Assembly (NCBI GenBank): GCA_964371585.1
Contig: CAYJMD010000011.1
Span: forward strand, 1 to 21,801
Direction: 5' to 3'
Length of the DNA: 21,801 nt
From: RGIG5057 sp964371585
GTDB taxonomy: Bacteria; Bacillota; Clostridia; TANB77; CAG-465
Below are positions 7,113-13,787 of this stretch, one piece after another. How positions within the stretch are numbered: the first letter of the stretch is position 1; each line of letters starts with the position of its first letter. The notes beneath the pieces were generated by a model. It saw nothing but the letters and a program-made list of their open reading frames with translations, did not search any database and was not told the DNA's origin. The position numbers were made by a program, and so were the translations under genes.

Positions 7113-8069
7113 TTGAGTATGAATAAAAATTATTTGAATTTTAAAACAGATATGGCAGATGAAAGAGTAGATACATATAAACGTGTACATAATATGAGTG
7201 ATATTGATGGTATTATAGTTACTAAAGAAGAAATTGATGGCATAAATATAGTTACTGTTGAAGTTATAAATGAAAATGGAGAAAAAGCTATAGGTAAAGA
7301 AATTGGTAAATACATAACTTTAGAGCTTTACGATGCAGATTATATAAGTGAAGAAGGCCAAAATGATATTATAGAAAATATATCTGAGGTACTAAAAGAT
7401 TTAATCAAAGATAAAAAAAGTATATTTGTTGTTGGGCTTGGAAATAGTCAAATAACACCAGATGCTCTTGGTCCTAAAGTTATAGAGTCTTTAGAAGTTA
7501 ATAGACATCTATTTACTTTTGCTAAAGAATTGGTAGATGAAAATGAAAATGAACTTTCAGCAGTAAGTCCTGGAGTTTTAGGAACAACAGGTATTGAAAC
7601 ATCAGAGATAGTAGAAAGTATTGTAAGTAAAATAAAACCAGACATAGCAATAGTTATTGATAGTTTAGCATCACAAAGTATGGATAGAGTAGGTAGAACT
7701 ATTCAAATTAGTAATACTGGAATAAGTCCAGGAAGTGGAATTAAAAATAAAAGAAAAGGTTTAAATAAAGAAACATTAAATATACCTGTAATAGCTCTTG
7801 GAGTACCTACGGTTGTTGATATGGCAACTATAACAAATGGAGCTTTAGATAAAGTAATTGAGCAAAGTAAAGATGAAGTGGAGAATTATACAAACTCAGA
7901 AATTAAAGAAGGTAATATTGTTTTTAATTTGTTAAATTCCGATAATAGATACCAAATGATTGCTAATACTTTAGATACAGAAAATTATATTGTTACACCT
8001 AAAGATATTGATAGTGTTATAAGTATTATGTCTAAACTTATTGCAAGTAGTATAAATAGTATTAAATAA
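7113..8069 (+). CDS. gpr: Germination protease (spore protease GPR)
   Basis: GPR degrades the DNA-protecting small acid-soluble proteins early in spore germination. It is made in the forespore as a zymogen and loses a short N-terminal propeptide. The propeptide is visible as NFKTDMADERVD. The core shows VVGLGNSQITPDALGPKV, SPGVLGTTGIET, AIVIDSLAS, GISPGSGIKNKRKGLNKETL and VIALGVPTVVDMATI, all hallmark blocks. The two catalytic Asp candidates are residues 117 (TPDALGP) and 183 (VIDSLA). Their separation of 66 equals that reported for the Bacillus megaterium pair. TTG 7113 is chosen because GGTGAT (7103-7108) is best spaced for it; ATG 7119 is possible, and GTG 7104 would lie inside the ribosome site. 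The gene stands alone between terminators and shows that the organism forms spores or recently did. Confidence 0.95.
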   Translation: MSMNKNYLNFKTDMADERVDTYKRVHNMSDIDGIIVTKEEIDGINIVTVEVINENGEKAIGKEIGKYITLELYDADYISEEGQNDIIENISEVLKDLIKDKKSIFVVGLGNSQITPDALGPKVIESLEVNRHLFTFAKELVDENENELSAVSPGVLGTTGIETSEIVESIVSKIKPDIAIVIDSLASQSMDRVGRTIQISNTGISPGSGIKNKRKGLNKETLNIPVIALGVPTVVDMATITNGALDKVIEQSKDEVENYTNSEIKEGNIVFNLLNSDNRYQMIANTLDTENYIVTPKDIDSVISIMSKLIASSINSIK

Positions 8070-8080
8070 TAATAAATATT

Positions 8081-8118
8081 AATAAGTAAGTCTAGTAAAA
8101 TAGATTTACTTATTTTAA
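8081..8118 (+). terminator. Intrinsic terminator after gpr
   Basis: A 14-bp stem (8081-8094 with 8101-8114, one G.U pair) has loop GTAAAA. The T tract is short (TTTTAATT), so it may be leaky. Confidence 0.78.
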
Positions 8119-8147
8119 TTGACATATAAGCAAAAAAAATGTATAAT
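8119..8147 (+). promoter_or_regulatory. Consensus sigma-A promoter for the superoxide reductase gene
   Basis: A perfect TTGACA (8119-8124), 17 bp, and a perfect TATAAT (8142-8147). The coding frame stays open through it, but AAGGAGG (8161-8167) ahead of ATG 8176 shows that this stretch is not translated. The strength suggests abundant constitutive expression. Confidence 0.9.
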
Positions 8148-8175
8148 AACATTAATAGTTAAGGAGGAAAAAACT

Positions 8176-8556
8176 ATGAATAATGAATTAATAATTAAAA
8201 GATGTAATAATTGTTTAGCTATGGTTAAAGTACTTGTGGATTGTAAATGTGATAATTGCCCTATGGTATGTTGTAATGAAGATATGGTAACTTTAAAGGC
8301 TAATACATTTGATGCAGCAGTAGAAAAACATAAACCTGTATACGAAATTGAAAATAATAAATTAGTTGTTACAGTAAATCATGTTATGGAAGATGTACAT
8401 TACATTGAATGGATTACATATATAGCAAATGGTAAAGAGCAAACTATTTCATTTAAACCAAATGAAGAAGCTAAAGTTGTGTTCAATTACTTAGGAAATG
8501 GAATTGTATACTCATACTGTAATAAACACGATCTTTGGAGTAGTGAGGTAAACTAG
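8176..8556 (+). CDS. dfx: Desulfoferrodoxin (superoxide reductase)
   Basis: This protein reduces superoxide to hydrogen peroxide without releasing oxygen (an anaerobe's alternative to superoxide dismutase), taking electrons from rubredoxin-type donors in the cytoplasm. At 126 residues it has both family domains. The N-terminal desulforedoxin-type Cys4 iron site is carried by C10, C13, C32 and C33. The C-terminal catalytic Fe(His)4(Cys) site is carried by H52 (in the conserved EKH), H69, H75, C115 and H118 (YCNKHDLW). The linker before C32-C33, usually glycine-rich, here contains three more Cys (C23, C25, C28), which is unusual. The start is fixed by AAGGAGG eight bases before ATG 8176. Its stop TAG shares its G with the GTG of the next gene, so the two are translationally coupled. 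Confidence 0.95.
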   Translation: MNNELIIKRCNNCLAMVKVLVDCKCDNCPMVCCNEDMVTLKANTFDAAVEKHKPVYEIENNKLVVTVNHVMEDVHYIEWITYIANGKEQTISFKPNEEAKVVFNYLGNGIVYSYCNKHDLWSSEVN

Positions 8557-9104
8557 TGAAAGAAAAATATTTAAAATTACTTAATAGCGTAAAAAGAGAA
8601 GGTATGGAAAACTTAATTGACTTCATAAACAAAACAGATTTTTTTAAAGCACCAGCATCAACTAGATTTCATGGTAGTTTTGAAGGTGGACTTGTAGAGC
8701 ATAGTTTAAAAGTTTATGAAATTCTTGTAGAAAAAGTTAAACATCTTAAATTAGATATTTCTGAAGAAACACTAATAATAGTTGCACTTTTACACGATAT
8801 TTGTAAAGTTAATTTTTATAAAGTTGATTATAGAAATGCTAAAAATGAGCAAGGTAATTGGGAAAAAGTCCCATATTATACTGTAGAAGATACGATACCT
8901 TATGGACATGGTGAAAAATCTGTAATGATGCTTACTGAGTATATAAAACTTACATCTGAAGAAAAATATGCTATAAGATGGCATATGGGATTTACAGAAC
9001 CTAAAGAATTATATGGAACTTTAGGTATTGCATATTCTAAATATCCACTTGCACTTTTAACTTTTGAAGCGGATTTAGAAGCAACATATTTCTATAATGT
9101 TTAA
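8556..9104 (+). CDS. HD-domain phosphohydrolase
   Basis: The 182-residue product is a single-domain metal-dependent HD hydrolase. Candidate metal ligands are H39 (FHGSFEGGLVEH), H49, the HD pair H80-D81 (ALLHDICK), the His residues in YGHGEKSVMML, the His in RWHMGF, and a final Asp in LLTFEADLEATY. That order fits HD enzymes acting on nucleotides or nucleic acid 3' ends, but the substrate cannot be read from sequence. It starts at GTG 8556, which shares a base with the preceding stop (TAGTG). GAGGT (8543-8547) in the end of the superoxide reductase gene is the ribosome site. The tight coupling to an oxidative-stress gene hints at a linked role, perhaps in clearing damaged nucleotides, but gene order alone is weak evidence. 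Confidence 0.9.
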   Translation: MKEKYLKLLNSVKREGMENLIDFINKTDFFKAPASTRFHGSFEGGLVEHSLKVYEILVEKVKHLKLDISEETLIIVALLHDICKVNFYKVDYRNAKNEQGNWEKVPYYTVEDTIPYGHGEKSVMMLTEYIKLTSEEKYAIRWHMGFTEPKELYGTLGIAYSKYPLALLTFEADLEATYFYNV

Positions 9105-9161
9105 TAATATTAAAAAATAAATAATAAATACAAAAAAACAATAAAAAATAAAATAATAGAT

Positions 9162-9200
9162 AAGTAAGATGTATACATTTGTATATATCTTGCTTTTTTT
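9162..9200 (+). terminator. Intrinsic terminator (or attenuator) before the TauE/SafE pair
   Basis: A 15-bp stem (9162-9176 with 9181-9195, two G.U pairs), loop ATTT, then seven T. It ends only about 14 bp before the next start codon, leaving no room for a separate promoter in between. Confidence 0.88.
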
Positions 9201-9214
9201 CAAATAATAATAAT

Positions 9215-9559
9215 ATGATGATTTTAATAGGATTTATTGCTGGAATATTAAATGGTATTTTTGCAAGTTTTGCAGGGCAGCTCATTATTTTATATCTTGT
9301 TTTTATTAAAAAAAATGATTCTCACATTATGAGAAATATTAGTCTTTCAGTTATGGCAATTGCTTCTTTTATAACACTTTTAACTTATAATATATTTTTG
9401 GAACTAGATATATTAACAATAGTAACTATTATATTACTTGCTATAGTTGGCGGTTATATAGGAAATAAATTAATGGAAAAGGTAAACTCAAAAGTTTTAA
9501 ATTTAGTAGCTGCTATTGCGACATTTACACTTTCTATTTATGGGGTAATTAATTTATGA
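9215..9559 (+). CDS. TauE/SafE-family membrane protein, N-terminal half-size subunit
   Basis: TauE/SafE proteins are membrane carriers for sulfite, sulfonates and other small anions, usually about 250 residues with eight helices. This gene encodes only about 114 residues and four hydrophobic segments: LIGFIAGILNGIFASFAGQLI, SVMAIASFITLLTYNIF, ILTIVTIILLAIVGGYIG and VLNLVAAIATFTLSIYGVI. The second segment ends in the SLSV-type stretch seen after helix 1-2 in the family. Its stop overlaps the start of a second half-size gene (ATGA), so a functional carrier is probably a heteromer of the two. The start is ATG 9215 or the adjacent ATG 9218. The frame stays open upstream into the terminator, but that stretch is not protein-like. 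No Shine-Dalgarno site is visible. The substrate is unknown. Confidence 0.8.
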   Translation: MMILIGFIAGILNGIFASFAGQLIILYLVFIKKNDSHIMRNISLSVMAIASFITLLTYNIFLELDILTIVTIILLAIVGGYIGNKLMEKVNSKVLNLVAAIATFTLSIYGVINL

Positions 9560-9930
9560 TGATTTATATAATTTTATTTATTTGTAGTATTGTTTCAGGT
9601 CTTGGTATAGGTGGAGGAAGTGTATTTATACTTATAACTACCACATTTGGACTACTTAAACAAAAAGAAGCAATGTTATATACACTTACAATGTTTATTG
9701 TTGTAGGAATAGTATCACTTATTAAAAATTTTAAAAATAATAATAAATTTGATAAAAAAATATTTTTTAAGCTTATAATTTCAGTAGTAATTGGTAGTAT
9801 AATAGGAAGTATTATAAATGCTAGTATTTCAGAGGAAAATTTAAAGTTTTATTTTACAATTGCTATTTTATTAGTTTCAATATATGAAATAATTGTTAGT
9901 ATTTTATCTTTTAAAAAACAAAAACTATAA
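9556..9930 (+). CDS. TauE/SafE-family membrane protein, second half-size subunit
   Basis: This 124-residue membrane protein has four hydrophobic segments: IYIILFICSIVSGLGIGGGSVFILI (1-27), MLYTLTMFIVVGIVSLI (41-57), IFFKLIISVVIGSIIGSII (about 69-88) and FYFTIAILLVSIYEIIVSIL (about 98-117). The GxGIGGGSVFI motif in helix 1 is the clearest TauE/SafE signature. The frame begins with ATGATG overlapping the TGA of its partner by four bases, so it is translated by coupling. Together the two genes equal one normal-length carrier and look like a paralogous pair, with each half a repeat unit of the inverted-repeat fold. It is less likely that this is one gene broken in two, because both halves have clean starts and stops. 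Confidence 0.82.
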   Translation: MMIYIILFICSIVSGLGIGGGSVFILITTTFGLLKQKEAMLYTLTMFIVVGIVSLIKNFKNNNKFDKKIFFKLIISVVIGSIIGSIINASISEENLKFYFTIAILLVSIYEIIVSILSFKKQKL

Positions 9931-9951
9931 TTAGTGAAAGGAGTGATATCT

Positions 9952-10089
9952 ATGGGATTTATTAAAGGAGCTCTAATGGGTGCAGTTATAGGAACAACTG
10001 TTGCTTTTATGAATCAAGATATGATGAACAAAATGGTTCATAAAGGAACAAAAGAAATTAACAAATTAAAAAGTAAATGTTGTATGTAG
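9952..10089 (+). CDS. 45-residue glycine-zipper membrane protein (YtxH-like)
   Basis: The small frame has a strong ribosome site (AAAGGAGTGAT, about 9937-9947) just before ATG 9952. The product starts with one short membrane helix built on a glycine zipper (GFIKGALMGAVIGTTVAFM, residues 2-20), followed by a charged, Met/Lys-rich amphipathic tail and a terminal CCM. The layout resembles small YtxH-like proteins of Bacillota, but the similarity is at pattern level only. It begins 21 bp after the TauE/SafE pair and ends before a terminator, so it is probably co-transcribed with them. The paired cysteines at positions 43-44 could bind metal or form a disulfide. Confidence 0.75.
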   Translation: MGFIKGALMGAVIGTTVAFMNQDMMNKMVHKGTKEINKLKSKCCM

Positions 10090-10098
10090 TATAATAAT

Positions 10099-10138
10099 AA
10101 AATACTCTCTCTAAAAAATATTTTGAGAGGGTATTTTT
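10099..10138 (+). terminator. Intrinsic terminator after the TauE/SafE unit
   Basis: A 13-bp stem (10099-10111 with 10125-10137, one G.U pair), an A-rich 13-base loop, and a short T run. The following 10139-10308 is AT-rich, with only a promoter and a doubtful 22-codon frame. Confidence 0.8.
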
Positions 10139-10244
10139 ATGTTTATAATTTCTTTAGTAAATGTAGTAATATCAATAGTTTATATGATAAGATTAAAATT
10201 AAATTAAAAAGTTATATAGAAATGTAAAAAAAAAAATAAAAAGC

Positions 10245-10273
10245 TTGCTATTTTAGTATAAATATAGTAAAAT
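10245..10273 (+). promoter_or_regulatory. Probable sigma-A promoter of the pilin-like/CpaE-like/ireB/ruvX operon
   Basis: TTGCTA (10245-10250), 17 bp, then TAAAAT (10268-10273), ahead of GGAAAATGGGG and ATG 10309. It is weaker than the other promoters here. I see no terminator between it and the one at 14597, so it may drive six genes. Confidence 0.55.
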
Positions 10274-10308
10274 TATAGTAAACAAAATAAGGAAAATGGG
10301 GTAATAAC

Positions 10309-10629
10309 ATGATTTATAAAAAATTAGTAATGATAGCAATGTCGATAGCAATATTTGCAACAATACTTTCTAGTGTAGTATTAGGAACGAGTGTAAATTC
10401 TTCAGATCAGATATACGATGGTTTTTTTGAAATTTTACTATTTCTACAAAGATATTCTTGGCCAGTAATTATACTATTTTTCATATATGCACTATATGAA
10501 TTTTACGTAGTAGGGACAGAAGTTGTAGATCATAAAGCAAAAGGACAAAGAATGATTGTTGGTATAGCAATATTTACAGCTATATTCCAATGTCTACCTT
10601 TAGTGTATGCATTTATGGTGGTTTCTTAA
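10309..10629 (+). CDS. VirB2/TrbC-like small membrane protein (putative pilin-like subunit)
   Basis: The 106-residue product has an N-terminal hydrophobic segment (about 6-26, possibly a signal peptide, with a small-residue site near VVLG) and two further helices (about 50-67, WPVIILFFIYALYEFYVV; about 83-104, MIVGIAIFTAIFQCLPLVYAFMV). A short basic loop, HKAKGQR, joins them. This is the layout of type IV secretion pilins of the VirB2/TrbC class: a leader, then a hairpin of two helices joined by a small polar loop with a G(x)R. Sequence similarity is not strong enough for certainty, and any three-helix small membrane protein could look alike. It heads an operon with a CpaE/ParA-like protein, which supports a pilus or secretion link. 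The ribosome site is a purine-rich GGGG stretch just upstream. Confidence 0.5.
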   Translation: MIYKKLVMIAMSIAIFATILSSVVLGTSVNSSDQIYDGFFEILLFLQRYSWPVIILFFIYALYEFYVVGTEVVDHKAKGQRMIVGIAIFTAIFQCLPLVYAFMVVS

Positions 10630-10653
10630 AAATTAGGAGGTAAAGAGAGATAT

Positions 10654-12402
10654 ATGAAAATTTTATTTGCGATAAATAATGATGAAAACGTAAAAGGAAT
10701 ATCTAAATTTTTTGAGGAGAAATTTGGAGAAAAGCTTGAATATAAAAGTGTATACTATTTTAAAAATCTAGTTATGGAAGCAGAAGCTGGAGAATATGAT
10801 AGAATAGTATTACTTGAAGAATTAGAAAAATTCCCTACTGACAATATAGCTAAAATAGATGATTACATATTTGCTAATATAGATGCAATAACTGATGTAT
10901 TTGATTCTAAAAGTATAATATATATTGCTTCAGATAGAAGAAAATATGGAGATGAATTCTTAAGTAAATTATTTAATTTAGGAATATACTCAGTACTTAC
11001 AGGACAAGATAGAACAAAAGGGAAAGTTTCAGCATATATAAATAAGCCAGCAATTAAAAGAGATGTAAAAAAGTACTATGAAGATAGAGTTGGGGAAAGT
11101 GTGTATAAAACTGCACAAGTTTCTGAAGTTGAGCTTCAAAGAATAGTATCATATTACAACAATTTAAATGGTGTAGCGGATAAATATAATGAAATTTTTG
11201 ATAGAGTTGCATCTCAGTATACAGATGAACAATTATTTGTTATTGTTAATTTCTTACCACCTGAAGTGAAACAGTATTTATCTTTTAACAATAATAAGTA
11301 CAAAGAACTTATGGAAAATGCGCAAAATGTGAAAATACCAGAAAAAGAAACTGAAGTTGTTAATGAAAAAGAAAAAAGCAATTCAACATTAGAAATAAGA
11401 AAAGAACCTGAAATTATTGAAAAAATAATAGTAAAAGATAAAACAAAAGCTGCAGCTGTTGTAACAGAAGTTTTAGAAAAACAAGTATATGAACAAGTAT
11501 TTGAAGTTCCAAAAGATTATAAAAAAGTTGTTTGTTTTATAGGTGCTCCTAAAACTGGTACAACATTTTGTATTAATGCAATAGCTACTCATTTAGCTAA
11601 GAAAAAAATTGATACAGCAATTGTTGATATGACAAGAAAAAGAGATACATATACTATATACACATATGATAATGAAGGTAAAAGAAGTATTGCTGCAGAA
11701 AGTTCTAAATATGCATCTAAGGGATTTAACGAACCTTTAGCATATGATAACTTAAGCGTATATACAGCAATGCCTGGTGAAGATAGAAAATCATATGTTG
11801 CAGGTAGATTAATTGAAACTGTTATGAATAATAATAACGTTATATTAATAGATGCAGATTTCACAACACCACTTGATTATTTTAGGTTATGTCAAGAAAT
11901 ATATGTTATCCAAGATATGGATACTTTAAACATAGGTCAAATAACATTATTCTTAAGAGAGCTTAAATCAAGAGGATTACCTATGAGTAAGATAAGAGTT
12001 ATTATAAACAAACATATGAAATGTTCAATAACAGCAAAAGATATTTTAGAAGGTATTGCAACATATACTAGTTATGATCTTAAAATGTTTGACGAATTAT
12101 TTTCTTCTGGTAGTATACCATATTTTATACTTCCATTTAGTGAAGAAAATTATAGAAAATATATTGACATGATATTTAAATATACTAATACATTTTCGAC
12201 ATTTACACCAGAGTTTAAAGAGTCATTAAATACAATAATTAACTCTATATATCCGGTTGGTAGTATATATAAAACTGAGCATGCAGCTGTTCATAAAAAA
12301 CAAAAGAAATCGAGTTTTTCAAATCTATTTAAATTAAAAAAACAAAATGATGCATATATGGCTCATGAAGCTGAAATGGAATTTGAAAAAGAAGTAAAAT
12401 AA
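10654..12402 (+). CDS. CpaE/ParA-like ATPase-fold protein with receiver-like N-terminus and degenerate P-loop
   Basis: The 582-residue product has several parts. Residues 1-125 look like a degenerate response-regulator fold (MKILFAINNDENV, DRIVLLEEL, SIIYIAS, YSVLTG). A helical segment follows (about 155-235, with LFVIVNFLPPEVKQYL), then a charged linker. A SIMIBI-class NTPase domain spans about 285-510. Its P-loop reads GAPKTGTT (297-304): the GK[ST] lysine is replaced by Thr, comparable to CpaE proteins, which also lack it. The Walker B-like strand is VILIDADF (D400). A switch/base region IRVIINKHMKCSITAKDI follows, then a basic Lys-rich tail (KKQKKSSFSNLFKLKKQ). CpaE proteins localise Tad-type pilus machines. 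Lack of the lysine suggests weak or no ATP hydrolysis, hence a scaffold or positioning role. AGGAGG lies 13 bases before ATG, with a closer AGAGAGA. Confidence 0.72.
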   Translation: MKILFAINNDENVKGISKFFEEKFGEKLEYKSVYYFKNLVMEAEAGEYDRIVLLEELEKFPTDNIAKIDDYIFANIDAITDVFDSKSIIYIASDRRKYGDEFLSKLFNLGIYSVLTGQDRTKGKVSAYINKPAIKRDVKKYYEDRVGESVYKTAQVSEVELQRIVSYYNNLNGVADKYNEIFDRVASQYTDEQLFVIVNFLPPEVKQYLSFNNNKYKELMENAQNVKIPEKETEVVNEKEKSNSTLEIRKEPEIIEKIIVKDKTKAAAVVTEVLEKQVYEQVFEVPKDYKKVVCFIGAPKTGTTFCINAIATHLAKKKIDTAIVDMTRKRDTYTIYTYDNEGKRSIAAESSKYASKGFNEPLAYDNLSVYTAMPGEDRKSYVAGRLIETVMNNNNVILIDADFTTPLDYFRLCQEIYVIQDMDTLNIGQITLFLRELKSRGLPMSKIRVIINKHMKCSITAKDILEGIATYTSYDLKMFDELFSSGSIPYFILPFSEENYRKYIDMIFKYTNTFSTFTPEFKESLNTIINSIYPVGSIYKTEHAAVHKKQKKSSFSNLFKLKKQNDAYMAHEAEMEFEKEVK

Positions 12403-12453
12403 TAAATTTAAGATAAAGTAATATTAAAATAAATATTATAGGAAGGTTAAAAT

Positions 12454-13530
12454 ATGGATATATTTTTAGTTATATTATTAATGATTATGATTGTAGTAGT
12501 AGGAATACTTGCAATATCGTTAGTAATTAAATCTAAACAAATTGAATACTATAAGATAGTATCAAAAAATTTATCATCTATGAGAGTAATTCAAAGTATG
12601 TTTGAAATAATGGGTGCTAATATAAATGCAAATGATAAAGTAGAAGAATTAAATAAAGTTATAATTGATACATATAAGTGTAAAAACTCTACTATAGTTA
12701 TATATGATGGTTCTTCATATATAGTTAAAGCAACAAATGTAGAAAAAGAATATATAGAAGCTATATCTAAAATAACAGAAGAACCAGATTTTAAAGCAAA
12801 TGTGGCTAAAAATGTTTCTAAATACATTACAACAACATCAGCTAAAAATTTAAATTATAAATCAGCTATTGAAAGAGGAATCAAGTCTTGTATGTTTTCT
12901 CCAATATACCATTTATCTACATTCATAGGTTTTTGGATTATTGAAGATGATGTTATAAATGCTTTTGATAATATTTCTAAATCTGAAATAGCAAAACTTA
13001 AAAATAATATGGGAGTATTTTTAGAAAATACTATTAATGAAAATGTTTTAGAACTTGCAGAAAATACAGATAAACAAACAGGTTTCTATAATAATATTTA
13101 CTTATATTCTAAAGCTAGAAAAACTATACTTGATCATGAAAATAGTGCTGTAGCATTATTATGTTTTAACAATCTTTCAGAAGTTAATAGCATGTACTCA
13201 AGAGAAGTAGGAAATAAGTTACTACTTAAAGCTGTAGGCGTTATTAAAGAACTTACAGGAAGTGATACTATTCATATAAGATATAGTGGAGCTAGAATAT
13301 TAATAATTGTTCCAAACACAACAGTAGAAGCTGTACATCCAAGTTTAGAAAGAATATTGTCACGTATTAAAAGTGATGCTATTGAAGGTGTAAATGATGG
13401 ATTTGTAGCTCTTACAACTCAAGTTGTTTTAAAAACAATTAAAAAACAAAACAATATTGAAAGTGAGTTTCAGAAAATGTTAAACTATATTGATAACATG
13501 CCTGATACTGACACAATAAAAATTATTTAA
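12454..13530 (+). CDS. Membrane-anchored GAF-like / degenerate GGDEF protein
   Basis: The 358-residue protein starts with one membrane helix (about 3-26, IFLVILLMIMIVVVGILAISLVI). A short coiled linker follows, then a GAF-like sensor domain (about 45-190, with STIVIYDG, SCMFSPIYHL, FIGFWIIEDD). A GGDEF-type fold follows (about 205-355), recognisable from DKQTGFYNN (cf. DxLTGLxNR), the LLCFNNLSEVN strand and GNKLLLKAVGVIKEL. The signature site reads RYSGARI (276-282) in place of RYGGDEF, so the two acidic catalytic residues are gone. It almost certainly does not make cyclic-di-GMP and may instead bind a nucleotide or serve as a scaffold. AGGAAGG precedes ATG by seven bases. It lies between the CpaE-like gene and ireB, with 12 bp to the latter. 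Together with the CpaE-like partner it looks like a set of catalytically dead signalling folds. Confidence 0.8.
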   Translation: MDIFLVILLMIMIVVVGILAISLVIKSKQIEYYKIVSKNLSSMRVIQSMFEIMGANINANDKVEELNKVIIDTYKCKNSTIVIYDGSSYIVKATNVEKEYIEAISKITEEPDFKANVAKNVSKYITTTSAKNLNYKSAIERGIKSCMFSPIYHLSTFIGFWIIEDDVINAFDNISKSEIAKLKNNMGVFLENTINENVLELAENTDKQTGFYNNIYLYSKARKTILDHENSAVALLCFNNLSEVNSMYSREVGNKLLLKAVGVIKELTGSDTIHIRYSGARILIIVPNTTVEAVHPSLERILSRIKSDAIEGVNDGFVALTTQVVLKTIKKQNNIESEFQKMLNYIDNMPDTDTIKII

Positions 13531-13542
13531 GGAGGAATTAAA

Positions 13543-13785
13543 ATGGATCAAAATACGACGGTGTTTACACCACAAAAAGATGAATCATTAAAAGTTAAGG
13601 AAATTATGCATCAAGTAGTAGAAGCTTTAAATGACAAAGGTTATGAGCCTGTTAGTCAAATTGTCGGGTATATATTATCTGGTGATCCTACATATATAAC
13701 TTCTCATAATGATGCAAGAGCTCTTATTTGTAAAATAGAAAGAGATGATCTTTTAGAAGAAATGATTAAGAATTATATAGGTTAA
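13543..13785 (+). CDS. ireB: IreB family regulatory phosphoprotein (UPF0297)
   Basis: IreB is a small dimeric protein phosphorylated on N-terminal threonines by the PASTA-type Ser/Thr kinase IreK (PrkC/Stk) in enterococci, where it affects cephalosporin resistance. The 80-residue length is typical. The core block is unmistakable: EALNDKGYEPVSQIVGYILSGDPTYITSHNDAR, then KIERDDLLEEMIKNYI. Thr5, Thr6 and Thr9 lie near the N-terminus, where the known phosphorylation sites occur, though exact equivalence is an inference. AAGGAGG (13530-13536) lies six bases before ATG. ruvX follows after 2 bp; the ireB-ruvX pairing is widespread in Bacillota. Unusual here is that the genes upstream are the CpaE-like and GGDEF-like ones rather than alaS. 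Confidence 0.96.
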   Translation: MDQNTTVFTPQKDESLKVKEIMHQVVEALNDKGYEPVSQIVGYILSGDPTYITSHNDARALICKIERDDLLEEMIKNYIG

Positions 13786-13787
13786 TC

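Noticed and set aside
8119..8175. N-terminal extension of the superoxide reductase to TTG 8119
   Set aside because: It runs through a perfect promoter and the AAGGAGG site; the family N-terminus fits ATG 8176.
9179..9214. Upstream start of the first TauE/SafE gene
   Set aside because: It begins inside the terminator loop and stem and adds residues from the T tract; the hydrophobic family-like start is at 9215.
9215..9930. Single TauE/SafE gene broken by a frameshift
   Set aside because: Both halves have complete helices, a clean ATGA junction and proper ends, which fits a designed gene pair better than a pseudogene.
10139..10308. Riboswitch or structured leader before the VirB2-like gene
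   Set aside because: The region is A-rich and largely unstructured by eye; no known aptamer pattern was seen, only a promoter.
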